A stretch of DNA of 64,000 nucleotides from Diphasiastrum complanatum (GCA_029204225.1 CM055093.1:6453815-6517814); one strand, 5' to 3'. Positions 10,540 through 22,970 are shown, counted from the stretch's first letter. Made by a program: numbers and translations. Notes: generated by a model not told the origin, from the sequence alone.

Positions 10540-13500
10540 GTCCTCCATTTAATTCTCAATGTATGCATTTTCAAATACATGTCTAGCGCGTGGCTTTACT
10601 TGAACAACATACCACCACTTGTTGTTTAGTCAATCCGGTTGAAAAAAATACCTGCACATTTAACAATGTTAAGTTAAAAAATTTGTTCCAACATGGAACT
10701 AAGGTCCACATGAATAGTTAATTGTAGTGAAATAGTGTATGTTACTGATTATGATTGAGAAAAAATGAATGTCATGTGACACACCTATTCACAATGACGA
10801 GGCAACACGAATGTGTCTGAATAATCCATGCTTAATGTCTTGGTTGAATCGATAGCAAAAAATCCACTACGATCTCTTTTCATGGTTGCATTTGACCCTT
10901 GATAATTGATTTTGAACCATTTCACATCAAACAAAAAGTATTTTTAATTTTCACCAAAACACACTTCATATATATCTTGAATAGTTCTTAAATACTCAAG
11001 CTCTCCAGAGATTGGACTTTGGTCTCGTGCACTACTCCGATTTCTTGATTAAAAGATGCTGTAACACCACAATCATAAGTTTTCGTCGTTTCATATCAAC
11101 TCGTTCAACGCGATGATGACGACCATATGCCCACATTGCACTATACTTTTGATACTACCACATATTAATTGTAATTAAGACAATAATCAATCATTATACA
11201 AGATACATTGTATTTTATAAAAAGACAATAAACAATAAATAAACAATAAACAAACCTTCCAATCACATCTTCTTGCAAAGTCCCATTCCATGTCAGATAT
11301 GACTTGTCCATTTGATCTTGCTTGTTGGAGTGTGTCAACCATCCGTTCTATGGTGCATTGATTGGGCAATGGCTCAACATCATGTGAAGGTGCAACATGG
11401 CCTCTATGTCTATTATGTCGGTGTCTATTTCTAGCCAACGTTCTTGTTTTCTTCTCTTGTTCATATAATTCCAACCACTTATCCATCACTCCAGAATTAT
11501 AGAGCATGAAAGTAGAAATTTTTTCTGTAAAAAAAGGTGTCATTTTCTTAGGAGCACCCATACCTTGGGGTTTTTCACCTTTTACCTCATTGTTCTCCTC
11601 ATCATTCCATAGCCGTGGAGAGACGGATGTATTTGAAGCAAAAATTCAATGACATAAATAAGAGATTCTTGCGCTAACCACCCCTCGGCCATACTTCCCT
11701 CTGGTCTTGCCTTTTGACGCACAAAATCTTTCAAATCTTTCATGAATCTCTCCAAAAAAAACATCCACCTATAAACATTTATTGCATGATAAGAGCAATG
11801 TTCAATGACATAAAAAAAAATGATGCTAAATATATTGAAGCCACAAAAACCAAAATAATGTATTTTGTACCTTGGAAGATGCACTTGTATGTCCAAGATG
11901 GAGGTTGGAAAATCTCTCTCAAGCATACATACAGCCTCCACTATATCTTCATGTTTTTTGTCCACATCTATCTCACGAATCTCCTTGTCACACATCCATC
12001 TACACCATATTTGTAGTATATGATCATCATATGACTTTATCGAATTCGTAGGTAAAATAAATATGCAATAGCATAAAACATGAGTGAAAGAAATGTAAGT
12101 ACTTGACAATGGATGCTAATTTGTAAATGATATCGCGAAGTTGATCAATTAGACAACCACGAACACACATTGGAAATATGTACTCAAGCATCTTCAACCA
12201 ATTATGAGATTTAAGACCATGAAGTTTTCCTTCTGCTGTGAATGCCGTTCGTAGTGAATGAGCAAAACCAGTTGGTGTTCTCATCTCGCAAATGACTGAC
12301 CGTACATATTTGTACTCTTCCTTGGTAGGAATCCAAGGGGCTCTTTGAATGATATGAGTATTTCCATTTGTACGAGATTTTGGCCAGTACTCTTTTTTTG
12401 TCTTTGATTCTTGTAGGTCTTGTCTTGCATTAATACTATCTTTTTCGTCCACCAAGTGTTTCCATATTGATTCACCCACATTTTAAATATATGTATAGGA
12501 TCAAGCAAGTGATTGATCAAAAGTTTATTCCAATATGGTAGACAATGAAAGATACATAGTCTTTTCATACCATTGATTGGCTTGGTCTCGGATTCAATCC
12601 AGAGCTTGTGCCAATCTGCCATGGACATTCTCTTTGGAGGCATCCTTGTTTCCGTCTTTCCTCCAAATTCTCTTCTTTGTGTATGCCAAAACGAATGATC
12701 TTCATGCAAGTATATGTGATGATTTTCATATACAACTTTGCTTAGATGATGTGAGTGTCAAGCATCAATATTTGGTCCACAAACGAGACACGCGTGATAT
12801 CCGAAATAAAACCTCAAGAAATCAAATGCAATTTGTGTTACTTGTAGATCAAAAAATACATAAATAGCGAATATAGAAAAAATAAATATATAGAAAATAC
12901 AGATGATCTCATATTCTAGTCACCTGAACAATCACCCAATCCTGGATAGTCATGCATTGTCCACATTAGCGTGCAACAAAAAGTTCTTGTCTTGTATTGG
13001 ACGTGAGATGTCATATGCTTGGACACCCTTCCATAATAGCTCCAATTCTTCAACTAACGGTGCAAGGTAGACATCCATATTTTTTACTTTGTATTTTCCA
13101 AGAATCAAAAGTGCTAACATGAGATGTCCTTTTCTTATATTTGACGAAGGTGGAATGTTGTAGTTGACCAACACCATTGGCCAAGTAGACCACATGCTTG
13201 ACATCTTGCCAAAGGGATTCACCCCATTTGTTGCAAGTCCAAATCTTATGTTTCTAGATTCACTTGCAAAACATGGATACTCTTTGTCAATGTGTTTCCA
13301 TGCAGGAGAATCTGAGGGTACTCTCATAACCCCATCTGAAGCATAGTGGCTAGCATGCCAATTCATCAGTTCTGCAAGGGATTTGCAACGAAACAATCGT
13401 TGCAATCATGGAATTATTAGAAAATTCTCAACACCTTGCTTGGGATAGCGGTCCCTTGCAAATCATCTCAATATTGAGGAGTCTCACATATAGGACAATT

Positions 13501-13890
13501 TGTTAGTCCTTGATACTCACCACGATACAAGATGCAATCTTTTGGACAAGCATGATGTTGTGTATAGTCCATTCCCATTGCATTCAACATCTTGTGTGCC
13601 TCGGCTCTCATCTCTAGCATGCTATTTCCTTTTGGCAGTAGTTTGCGCAATACCTTGCATATAACCAAATGAATTTTCATAACATGAAACACAATTGTTT
13701 ATTCAACTAAAACTTTTAACTTACACAAGTACACACTTAGTTAAATAAAAAATAATTCAATATTCTTTACCCAAATAAAGATGTAACACTTGTATCACTC
13801 CATTTATATTTTGCTTGGAGATTCAATAGAAATACAGAATGTAGGTGATCATCACTAGAACTGGATGACGATTCGTATTCCTTCAAACAT
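10540..13890 (-). CDS. CACTA transposase, Tnp2 type (Transposase_21, DUF4218, DUF4216)
   Basis: Reading from 13890 downward, recognisable segments follow the plant Tnp2 order. VFLLNLQAKYKWSDTSVTSL (about 13770-13830) comes first. HACPKDCILYRGEYQGLTNC (13468-13692) is next. Then the Transposase_21 core RVPSDSPAWKHIDKEYPCFA and FGLATNGVNPFGKMSSMWST (12950-13405), PPKRMS and FHCLPYWNKLLINHLLDPIH (12281-12709). DUF4218 follows with GLKSHNWLKMLEYIFPMCVR and FMKDLKDFVRQKARPEGSMA (11582-12479). DUF4216-like WFKINYQGSN and WWYVVQVKPRARHVFENAYI (about 10560-10960) ends it. The protein mediates cut-and-paste transposition in the nucleus. Exons are separated by short A/T-rich introns not resolved here. 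Few in-frame stops are seen, so the gene may be recent or functional. Exact ends are uncertain. Confidence 0.85.
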
Positions 13891-14061
13891 GGGAAAACAA
13901 ATAAGACATCAAAATTGAACAACAATATATACAAATTGGGACTTAAATCAAGATATGAAAATTGAACATTATTTTAAAAAACACAAATACCACTATCAAG
14001 ACTATTCACGTTCTCATATAAATATCGAATATCAAGAATATATAACTAATTAGATTAAAAC
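13891..14061. other. spacer upstream of transposase
   Basis: A/T-rich and non-coding. It may contain the transposase promoter or a first exon, but no distinct signal is seen. Confidence 0.3.
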
Positions 14062-14584
14062 CTTATATTTCAAAAAGTATTTTGGATCCTAATGATGAAG
14101 GTACTCATAGTTGTCAGTTGTCCTCTACAAAACTTGAGAATAAGGTATAAAAAATCTAACAAAAAAATTTCATGTTAAATTTTTTGAGAAAACTACCGAT
14201 TTGATTCTTGGATTATTTAGACTTTCTCAAACACCGGGTGGAGGTACTTGGGAGGAGTCTGGATTGGGAGTAGTCCTAAACCTTGAATTTAAAAATGAAA
14301 AGAGGGGCAGTTGATTAAAAATGAAAAAGTTATGGTTCCAAAAAAAGCACGAGATGGGGTGATAATTAATAAAGTTTTCTAGAGCGAGGGTGGGAGGTAG
14401 CAGGGCACCTCAAAGACGAGGAAAAATGGAGAATAACCTCGATGGGAATGCACACAATCATGAGCGGAAGATATGAGAGAAATAGAGGTAAAGAAAGAGG
14501 GGAGTAGATAAAGTGATGAGAGTGTGAAACATGGGAGATTGTCTCGGAACTTTGGTTTAACCTTTGACTGCATTCGACCTTCGT

Positions 14585-15790
14585 AAGACTCGAATTTTTG
14601 GGAAGATTTGAATTTTTAGAACGACTCGAATTTTTCAATGATTCAAATTTTTCCGATGACTTGAATTTTTCGAAAGACTTGAAAATTTCGGACGACTCAA
14701 ATTTTTCAAACAACTCGAATTTTTTCGATGACTCGAGGTATTGGAACAACTCAAATTTTTTGAGAGACTCGAGACTCAAATTTTTCCAATAGATCAAATT
14801 TTTCGAAAGACTTGAATTTTTGGAAGAACTCCAATTTTTTTCAAAAGACTCGAATTTTTCCAATGGATCCAATTTTTCAGAGACTCGATTTTTTTGGAAT
14901 GAATCGAATTTTTGGAATGACTCGAATTTTTTCGATGACTCAAATTTTCAAAAAACTCAATTTTTTTGGAAGAATCGAACTTTTCGAACGACTCAAAATT
15001 TTGGAATGAGTCGAATTTTTTCGATGACTAGATTTTATCAAAAGACTCGATTTTTTAGAACGACTCAAATTTTTGGAACGAGTCAAATTTTTGGAAAGAC
15101 TCGATTTTTTTTAAAGACTCAAATTTTTCCAATAGATCGAATTTTTGGAAAGACTCGAAGTTTTAAAACGACTTGATTTTTTCAAGACTTGATTTTTTGG
15201 AACGACTCGAATTTTTGGAAACTCAAAGTTTCGGAACGAGTCGAATTTTTGGAGAGACTCGATTTTTTGGAAAGATTCGATTTTTTTTTGGATGGATTGA
15301 AATTTTTCAATGACTCGAATTTTTCCAAAGGATCGAATTTTCAAATGACTCGAATTTTTTCAACGACTCGATTTTCAAATGAGGGCTCGAATTTTTTGAA
15401 AGATCGAATTTTTTTGAAGACTCGAATTTTTGGGAAGACTCGAATTTTTGAAACGACGAATTTTTTTTCAATGACTCAAATTTTTGGAAAGACTCAAATT
15501 TTTCCAAAGACTCGAATTGGATCGAATTTTTCCAAAACTCAAATTTTTTCAAAAGGTCAAATTTTTCTGAAGGATTGAACTGTCAACTCAAATTTTTCCG
15601 AAGGATTGAAGGACCTTTTATACTGTCAAGTCGAATTTTTCAAAAGACTCGAATTTTTTCAAAGACATAATTTTTTTTGAAAGACTTGAATTTTTTCAAA
15701 GACTCAAATTTTTCTTAAATCTCAAATTTTTTCAAAGACTTTAATTTTTCCAAGGACTCGAATGTTTTCAAAGACTCAAAATTTTCCATA
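14585..15790. repeat. right subterminal repeat array of CACTA element
   Basis: Degenerate 17-20 bp units such as GACTCGAATTTTTGGAA form the mirror image of 5400-6640. The internal order of variants matches the left array, which shows copying as a block and not independent repeat growth. Confidence 0.85.
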
Positions 15791-15955
15791 GACTCGAATG
15801 TTAGATATTTGAGATACGAGATTTGCGAGATTGGCCATCATCCAAATCATCGGCCGCCACCTAGATCGGCCGTCAACAACATACTGAAGTTCCAAATCAT
15901 CGGCCGTCACCTAGATCGGCCACCCTTGCCCGTCAACGACGGGCACTCTTTACTA

Positions 15956-15958
<3 letters not shown>

Positions 15959-16041
<83 letters not shown>
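15959..16041. repeat. (TG)n(TA)n microsatellite abutting the CACTA right end
   Basis: TG repeats follow TACTAGTG immediately, then TA repeats to 16041. The tract is inverted relative to 5131-5258. Confidence 0.95.
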
Positions 16042-16044
<3 letters not shown>

Positions 16045-16409
16045 AATCATTTTTGTGATATGATAGTTTACGTAATTATTACATCTTTATAATACATTCT
16101 TGCATTTTTCAGTTTTATCTTGATTTTAATCTACCAATCACTTCTGATTCATTTGAAATCAAATGCTTTCAATGCAATCTATATCTTATTAAAGATCTAG
16201 CAAAAATTGATTGACCAAAGAAAACAATTAGTGATCATACGTTGATCATTTATAGTCGCTTCAAAAACATTTTTCTTTTAAAACATCCTTACTATATTTA
16301 AAATCTATTAAAGCAATATCTTCATATCTTCACTCTAGTTGAAGTACAATATTGATTTCGTCAGAGCACAATAATTTGACACAATGATCATTTGATTGTT
16401 TATTCACAA

Positions 16410-17481
16410 CTTGCCATGTTCCGGGTGTTCAGCCATCTAGACCTCCGTAAGCCAGCCCCCACACGCTTTGCATTCGACTTGGTGGTCATCGACCGTCTGA
16501 TCAGGTGTAGGGCGCAGCTTCTACAGATGGTTGCTAGTGATCTTTGGTGTGCCAGTACATTTCCACGCACTGAGGATGGGGAGCACTTTTCTTTCACGGT
16601 GAGGGGAGACCAGTTTTGGAGGGATGCACAGACATTGTCAGGACTGCTTCGACCACTTTACATTGTGCTCCGCATGGCTGACAGCGAGGGGTCGACACTT
16701 GGACTGGTCTATGAGCTCATGGACCGGATTGGACAGTTCCTGCAGCTACCCATCTTGCAGCTAGAGAGGTAAGCAGTATAGTAATATAATTGGCCTTTAT
16801 CTTTTTAGTGATTGCTAGTTTGTTTTTCTGTCAATGTTAAGTTTTTTCGTGATGCCCTACACCACATGCCTCTCACCTGCAGGATGACCGAGCTGAAGTT
16901 CATCTGGGAGACGCGGTGGAACTACTTCCATAGGAGTATCCACAACGTTGCACACATACTGCATCCCCTCTTCCTCTCTCCGACACAGATCGCAGACAGG
17001 GAGCTCGAGGCCGATTGGCTTCAGTACATTCACAGAGTGGGTCCACACATTGGTTTGGATCCTATCAGGCTCATGGAGGAGCTCGCTGCATTTCGTTTTG
17101 GCATGGGCACATTTGGCCACTCGGCTACTCAGGATCCAGAGAGGAGGCAACTACCCATTACCTGGTGGACCATGTTCGGTAGCACATACCCATCTATACA
17201 GCGTCTTGCACTGCGTGTCCTTTCTCAGGTATGCATCTCATTTTATCCTCCATTGCTGTGTTTCGTTGAAGACAATGTGCTGAAGTATTTCAATGCACGT
17301 ACCACAGGACTGTGCTGCCTCCGTGTGTGAGCGTAATTGGAGCACATGGGCACTCATTCACACGAGGAGAAGAAACCGGTTGTCAGTGAGTCAGTTGGAG
17401 CGGTTGGTGTTCTGTAGCACCAACGCATGTCTCGCCAGGAGACTTCCGACCATTACGAGCGCATTGCAGGTGATAAGCTAA
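16410..17481 (+). CDS. hAT-family transposase, C-terminal half, three exons
   Basis: Exons are about 16410-16768, 16883-17228 and 17308-17481, with GT...AG introns of 114 and 79 bp and consistent phases. The first exon carries the DUF659-side segment (PAPTRFAFDLVVIDRLIRC, FWRDAQTLSGLLRPLYIVLR). The second has FIWETRWNYF and ITWWTMFGSTYPSIQRLALR. The third holds the hAT dimerisation motif (CERNWSTWALIHTRRRNRLS, QLERLVFC). No stop interrupts the spliced frame. The BED zinc finger and N-terminal half are missing: coding similarity begins at the edge of the inverted repeat, so an older insertion or rearrangement cut the gene. A related antisense copy lies at 58.8-62.1 kb. Confidence 0.85.
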
Positions 17482-18440
17482 TCTTTCATAGCATGTTGGT
17501 TGACTCCTGGTACACAGCCTCTTCAACTAGTTTTGGCATAGTTTTGACCATACCACTTTGATCCAACTTTAGAATGATCTCCATCCTAAGTATAGATCTC
17601 CTTTCTAAGGTTCTAAAGTAGCTTTCCTAATTGATATAGAGAATAGTGTCCAAATTGGATGCTTCACTATTTCTTACATCAATTTTACACGTCAAGATGT
17701 AACTAGAACATGAAGAACCAAACATAATGTAAATCAAATAATTCCTCTATGCTTCCAATTTTGAACTCTCTGGAAAATTACAACAACCAAACAATAAATG
17801 TGAGTGATGACCACTTGCTTGCTTGTCTTCTCCATCTTTGTCCTTTCTTGACATTTCTCCATCATAAAACTCCATGAATGAGCCTCCATCTCCATCTTGC
17901 CACAAGAAACCATCAAACCTTGAAATACATGAGTAAGAGAGTACAACAACGATGCTAATCCAGCTCCATATGACTCCATATAACTAGTTGGTAGCACTAG
18001 TCCTTCTTCAAGATCCACGTGACACAAGAAAATGACCATAGATTCACCAAAAATTGACAATCTCCAAGCATTGGCACCACATAGTTCAAATCTTGAGAAC
18101 GTAGGCATAAATGTTACGCAGAGTAGCTTTAGCAAGAGAATAAGCTTTGTGCTCATCATTTTGTGAGACATTTGCAGATTCTAACATGAATAACCTTTCT
18201 CTCTTTCTGGTCATCAAATGAATTCTTTCATAAGCCGCAATCTTTGAACACGTGTGAGACAATTGTGGCTTTTTACTTTTCTAGACAGCCACTTTTATGG
18301 AATCAAGTTGAAAGACTCATTTTATAGAGTTGAAAAAAAAGACTATTTTGTGTCTTATCAGTGTCTAAGCTGACCTATTTTTGAAATAGCTGTCCACTAT
18401 GCTTTTCAATCTCATTTCTTTTCAATGATTTTTCACTTTG
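17482..18440. other. stretch without a recognised gene
   Basis: A 145-codon minus-strand open frame at 17734-18171 has no recognisable motif. The surrounding A/T-rich text resembles retrotransposon leader sequence, but no LTR, primer-binding site or domain is visible. Confidence 0.4.
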
Positions 18441-18474
18441 AGAATACTGACCGCATACAGTATCTGAAATTCCC

Positions 18475-18557
18475 GCTATCATTACAGCAGCTCTACGAGG
18501 ACAAACTTCTTTGGAAAATGGCTCATGGAAAGAAGAGTACGTATCATCTGATTTGAT
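18475..18557. repeat. 80-bp block duplicated in inverse at 36.68-36.76 kb
   Basis: The block matches the reverse complement of 36681-36760 with four substitutions (18485, 18513, 18525, 18531) and one 3-base indel. Three of the substitutions lie in the same codon phase, suggesting it was coding in the plus frame AALRGQTSLENGSWKEE or the minus frame SSFHEPFSKEVCPRRAA. Which gene it belongs to is not clear. Confidence 0.6.
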
Positions 18558-18575
18558 TTGAAAAGAATGAAGCAG

Positions 18576-19571
18576 GTTAATCTCATAATATCCAAAGAAG
18601 AAGAGAAAATTGTTCGGATCCCATGGAGTCCAAAAATGCTTGCCTCTGTTATCGAACACGACCAAGCCCTTCGTCGTCAGGTATAGATGCAAATAACATA
18701 AATCTATCTGTACAACTATTTATACTTTTCCCTCATGCAAAGTTCATATTATGAACTTCAATCTCCCCTTGGATGCACGGTAAATTTGCAGGTGCTTTGC
18801 ATGGAGCTTAGAAAACTTATTCAGGAAGATCACTTGACGAAGATCATCAGACGTATCGTAAATAAGAAGGCTAGATATTTGGAATTCATATCCTTTAGGT
18901 CCAATCCTCATGTTTCACCGGAGCGGGAGATGTATACGAATTTTCTGGAGTCTTTGGATAACGCTGCCCAGCTGGATAAACCAGGCTTAGGTAAGGATGG
19001 TGCATCAGCGTAGATACTGTTTTCTTTTCTATATTTACATGCTCTTGAAAATGGCTCCAGTTACCAGTATAGATTCAGATGTATTTTTTCTCTTGAAATT
19101 GTGCATCTAAGCACAAGTTTAAATTCATTCTCTGCAGAAAACTTCCTTGACATACGGCGAGGACACGAGTTTGGATCAGAACGTTACAGTGAGCTGATGG
19201 TAGTGGGCTTCCATGGAACAAACCACATATGGATGGAAAACATCTTAGAGGTGGGAATGGATCCCTCCTTGAGGAAGCTTGGTGTGGATTGGTTTTCTGC
19301 TTCTCCCTTAGTGAGCATGCTCTTCACTCTTGCTAAAACCTCGAAAGGGCACTTAAATACAGGTGGAAATGCGAAGCTCTTAGTCTTCCTGCTGATCAAG
19401 GCTGAGGCAAAGCATTTAGTAGGTGGTATAAGAACACTATCATCCACAGCAAATGAGCTGCCAATTGGAGAAGTTACTCTGAACCTGTTGAACGGTTTTT
19501 TCACTTTACGAGTTCGTAAATTTCTTCGAGAGATGAGAAATTTGGGTGTGACGAGCAATAACAAATCCTAA
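18576..19571 (+). CDS. small spliced gene with PARP-like ADP-ribosyltransferase stretch
   Basis: Three exons join in frame: 18576-18680, 18792-18990 and 19138-19571 (stop at 19569-19571). Introns have GT...AG ends (GGTATAG...TTTGCAG; GGTAAGG...CTGCAG). The peptide runs from EEEKIVRIPWSPKMLASVIE through VLCMELRKLIQEDHLTKIIR to a last exon with VVGFHGTNHIWMENILEVGM, then DWFSASPLVSMLFTLAK and AKLLVFLLIKAEAKHL. FHGT followed by an Ile-x-x-x-Gly helix, a Phe-Ser strand and a later acidic loop is the layout of PARP-type ADP-ribosyltransferase folds. The classical Tyr and Glu are not obvious, so activity is doubtful. The 5' end is unresolved: a coding-looking block sits just upstream at about 18460-18540, but an intron of about 40 bp would be too short. 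Confidence 0.5.
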
Positions 19572-20490
19572 GCATGAAAACTCTTGTGGACAAAATTCTC
19601 CTTCCCAAAGCTCAATTTTGAAGAGTAATTGCTAAAATAAGAAAGGGAGGCTTGGGAATCATGCCATGATGCTTAGATTAGAGTCTTTGCAAAACCTCGA
19701 GCAACAATAATCCAACTATGTAGAGCATCAATATTCCAAGTATTTCAAATAGCAAAAAATTACCCATCACAAGGAAAACCCTCATCCCCTCATCCCAGGA
19801 CTAGGGCTTTATAATAAGCATGGGAATTGGGATATTACACCCGTAAAGCCAAGCCTCATGGGTTTCACAAGTGCAATATATATACCTTGGGTAGAAAAAA
19901 TTCACGTAGAAGCACCAAAACATAGTTTTTACATCAAGGAAACCTGTGGCCCAAGGAGCTTCTCCCCCTCCCCCCCCGCCCCCCCCCTTAATTACCTATT
20001 TGAATGTTTAATTCTTTTAGAAATCTGAGTTGATATGTATTTTTCAAATTGCAAGTTAAGATGATGACATTGATAACATTATACCTACTAATGTTGATGT
20101 CCATAATATTAAAATGTCCCAAATCCACTTTAATGTGTAAAATGCCTCCTGTTATGCAATGAGATATGTCGATGGGTTATATTTTAACACATTTTATAAT
20201 TTGTACTATTGGAAATGCTATTCAAAACTTTCAAGAATTGCAATGTGCCTTTACAATTTGGGTGTGCATGCCTATTTTAGGCCTTTTAGCACTAGAGTCA
20301 TCACAAAATGCACACAAAAGTGTGCAATTCAAGCACTTATTCAAAAAATAATATCTCATAAACTATGATGATCAGTCACATCAAATTCTTTCACATGTGT
20401 GTTCCTCATATATACATTTATTGATTAAAAATTTTGGGACCTTTATGTTGAACAACTTATATGTAAGATATGATGTGTCAAACATGTGGG
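19572..20490. other. intergenic stretch with C homopolymer
   Basis: No secure gene. A nearly pure C run lies at about 19966-19988. A faint GGLGIM-like peptide at about 19645 hints at an eroded LINE, but it is too weak to call. Confidence 0.4.
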
Positions 20491-20491
20491 G

Positions 20492-20665
20492 GCACTACAA
20501 CATTTTGGATGTTTTCCGACTCTATTACCAAGGCTTTTATGAAGAATTTTTATTTTATTATTATTTTTTTAAAATTCTTTTTTTTTGGGGTAATCAAGGC
20601 TTCTGCTTTGTTTATAGCACGGAGATATCGAGGGATATACCAAGGGACATCCCTTGGTAACACCG
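20492..20665 (+). mobile_element. CACTACAACATT-type CACTA terminus, copy 1
   Basis: The end reads CACTACAACATTTTGGATG and is followed by words such as TATTACCAAGGCTTTTAT and GATATACCAAGGGAC. The same order of words, inverted, occupies about 42.84-43.05 kb, ending TGTTGTAGTG. CACTACAA is a common plant CACTA terminus. This family differs from the CACTAGTAAAG family at 5.26 kb and has no flanking microsatellite. Confidence 0.6.
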
Positions 20666-21013
20666 TTGCGAGTTGAATGGATAATTTTGCTGGCTAAGGA
20701 GAAACTTATGGAATATTCACTAAAATTCTCTTAAAAATCTTGTAAATTTAACATGATTTTGAAATATACTATGCACACATATAAAACAAATACAATAATT
20801 ACTAAAAAAAAAAACTTTTTGTGCATTTTGAACCTCTTAAAAATTTCAAAAATAACATGTTTTTGTACAAATTTTGACACTAAAATTTGATCTTGAGCAA
20901 AGTAAGATTTAATATGCATAAAATTTCTTGTTTCATGAAAACACATCCACCACATACTGTAAAAAAAAAAACACATTCCCAAAACACAATATTTAGCACA
21001 TTCTTTCAAATAT

Positions 21014-21330
21014 TTAATTTAACATAACATGAAAGCACATGTCATTATATGGGGTAGTCATCACTTTGGCTTTCATAACCATTAGTATCTCCTGTGAACC
21101 AGAAGATGTTGAAGAGACATCCTCCTCTTCATTATTGACAAGAACACCACCATCCTCCAAATGCAGACTGTAGGTTTCTGGCGTAGTTGCTTTTGAACGT
21201 GCTAAAAGCGTCATGACGAGATAATTTCTTTGAAAAAGTACTAAACATTTGATCTATGTGGTTATGAGTATGACCAACTAGCAAAAAATTAGGTTTAACC
21301 TTTCTAAATATCTTTTTTGCAACCAATATA
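21014..21330 (-). pseudogene. DUF7869-like transposon protein fragment
   Basis: The minus-strand peptide VKPNFLLVGHTHNHIDQMFS, then TFSKKLSRHDAFSTF, matches the LVGHTHEDIDQxFS signature of the DUF7869 region found in plant and fungal transposon-related proteins. The frame is short and shifts near 21200, so it is a relic. It may belong to the element whose terminus is at 20492, but the link is inferred from proximity only. Confidence 0.55.
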
Positions 21331-21619
21331 TTGAGATATCCTTAAACCATTTCATTTTTATTTTCCCGAGCTGTATTGTCAAGTTGTAAATATTTCGATG
21401 CTTTTTTTATTCCTTTTGGAAGAGTGATAACATTTAGTAAATTACATGGTAAGGATTTAATTTCTGTTTCTGTTTTAAAATGCTTTATGTAGTAATCTCT
21501 TTATTAGAAAATTCGATACAATGTATCGAGTTTAGTGTTAAATATTGAAATTTTTATTTGTTAAGAAATGTCCTTAACTTTTCATAACAAGTTTTAACAG
21601 CAATATCGAAATTTCCGTT

Positions 21620-22200
21620 AAAGCGAGATTCCAACGAGCACTCCGGTCGAGATGGGATGCACTGTGTCGGTTGATATTTAACTGAGCACTCCAGTTGAGA
21701 TGTGAGCGTGAGATCCGATTGAGATTTTAGTTGGGCTCCGGTTGAGATGTGAGCATGAGCTCCGGTTGAGATTTGAGCTGGAGCTCCGGTTGAGATGTGA
21801 GCGTGAGCTTCAGTTGAGATTTGAGTTGGAGCTCCGGTTGAGATTTTAGTTGGGCTCCGGTTGAGATGTGAGTGTGAGCTCTGGTTGAGATTTGAGCTGG
21901 AGCTCCGGTTGAGATGTGAGCGTGAGCTCCGGTTGAGATTTTAGTTGGGCTCCGGTTGAGATGTGAACGTGAGCTCCAGTTGAGATTTGAGCTGGAGCTC
22001 CGATTGAGATTTTAATTTTTTTTTTTTTTTGTTTTGCTTTTGATGCACCTATGTTGCGTCGGTCAAGATGGTAAGAGAGAGAGGCTCGGCTGAGATGAAA
22101 GAGAAGGTGTTCGGTTGAGACGTGAGAGAGGGTGCTCGGCTGAGATGGAAGAGAAGGTGTTCGGTTGAGACGTGAGAGAGGGTGCTCGGTTGAGATGGTG
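21620..22200. repeat. CGGTTGAGAT tandem array, copy 2
   Basis: About eighteen units of roughly 28-32 bp are built on GCTCCGGTTGAGATGTGAGCGTGA. A T run (about 22015-22030) splits the array from a variant block with GTGCTCGGTTGAGATGG units (22070-22200). This array is more homogeneous than copy 1. Confidence 0.8.
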
Positions 22201-22970
22201 ACAGAGGGAGGTGGAGACGATGGGTAAGCTATGGGTAGAGATGATGTAGAAGGATCTGAGGATGTATACAGGGCATGGGGATGGTGTGTGCAGGTCATTC
22301 TGAGCTATGAACGGATCTGGAGACATTTCAAATTGTGTGCATTGGTTTGATCAAAGATAGTCTTGCAGCATATGTTGTTTCATAATGTGAGTGACACAAG
22401 CGGCAACGGGTCAAATGTTGACAGATCCCCTGCTCTAGAGGACATGTTGTTTATTTTTCTACTTCTTACTTACAGATCTATTTCTTGCCTATTACCAGGC
22501 TCGTTTGGGCATTACTTGACTGTTTCCTATTTGTTACAATGCCCAGGCCAGACAGAAACGGACTGAATAACTCTGTAGTATAGTTTTATTATGTCCTGCC
22601 TGTCAGAGGACTACTCAGAGATGTCACTCTTGAACGCACTTACATTCTACATAGGATGCAAGCCTAGAACACTCATTCACAGATCAACATGCAAACCAAT
22701 GAACGTTCAGTAGTTTTCTACAGCTACCTACACTTAAAATGGATTGAAATCAGATCCTACACTACACTGAACTGAGCTACATTTGCATAAACTGATAAAC
22801 AAAAAACAAGAACTAATCTACAACATGTTAGAAGTCCAAGAATCAAGAAACTAACCAGCCTTTTGATTCTTGGACGTCCCAAGAACATCAAGAACTAGAA
22901 TGTTAGAGAATATGCAAGATTTATGTCACATTATAGCCTCTCTAGTTTACTTGAATGCTTTTTCATATTT
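22201..22970 (+). mobile_element. non-coding body of dispersed repeat, copy 2
   Basis: The segment aligns with 1.44-2.1 kb. Shared landmarks include GGTCAAATGTTGACAGATCC (near 22407), the AAGAATCAAGAAAC words (near 22835), and CTCTAGTTTACTTGAATGCT (near 22934). It ends within the A/T-rich stretch at about 22970. No coding content. From 22971 to 23380 I see no gene. Confidence 0.5.

Larger units (their letters stand above)
14062..16409 (-). repeat. right arm of giant inverted repeat
   Basis: This is the reverse complement of 4764-7150, including the CACTA terminus (TACTAGTG at 15951-15958), the subterminal array (about 14585-15790), the microsatellite and about 450 bp of flanking DNA. It ends at 16409, and the next base starts open hAT transposase sequence. 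The arm is slightly shorter than its partner, mostly because its TA tract is shorter. Confidence 0.9.

Noticed and set aside
17734-18171. 145-codon minus-strand frame
   Set aside because: No motif, no splice context and no copy elsewhere in the window.
18375-18692. 105-codon minus-strand frame overlapping the spliced gene
   Set aside because: The plus strand has matching splice sites and phases across the same bases. Part of this frame is, however, conserved at 36.7 kb, so it is kept as a finding and not as a gene.
19640-19960. LINE-like GGLGIM peptide
   Set aside because: Only a few residues fit and all frames are broken; no catalytic motif is seen.
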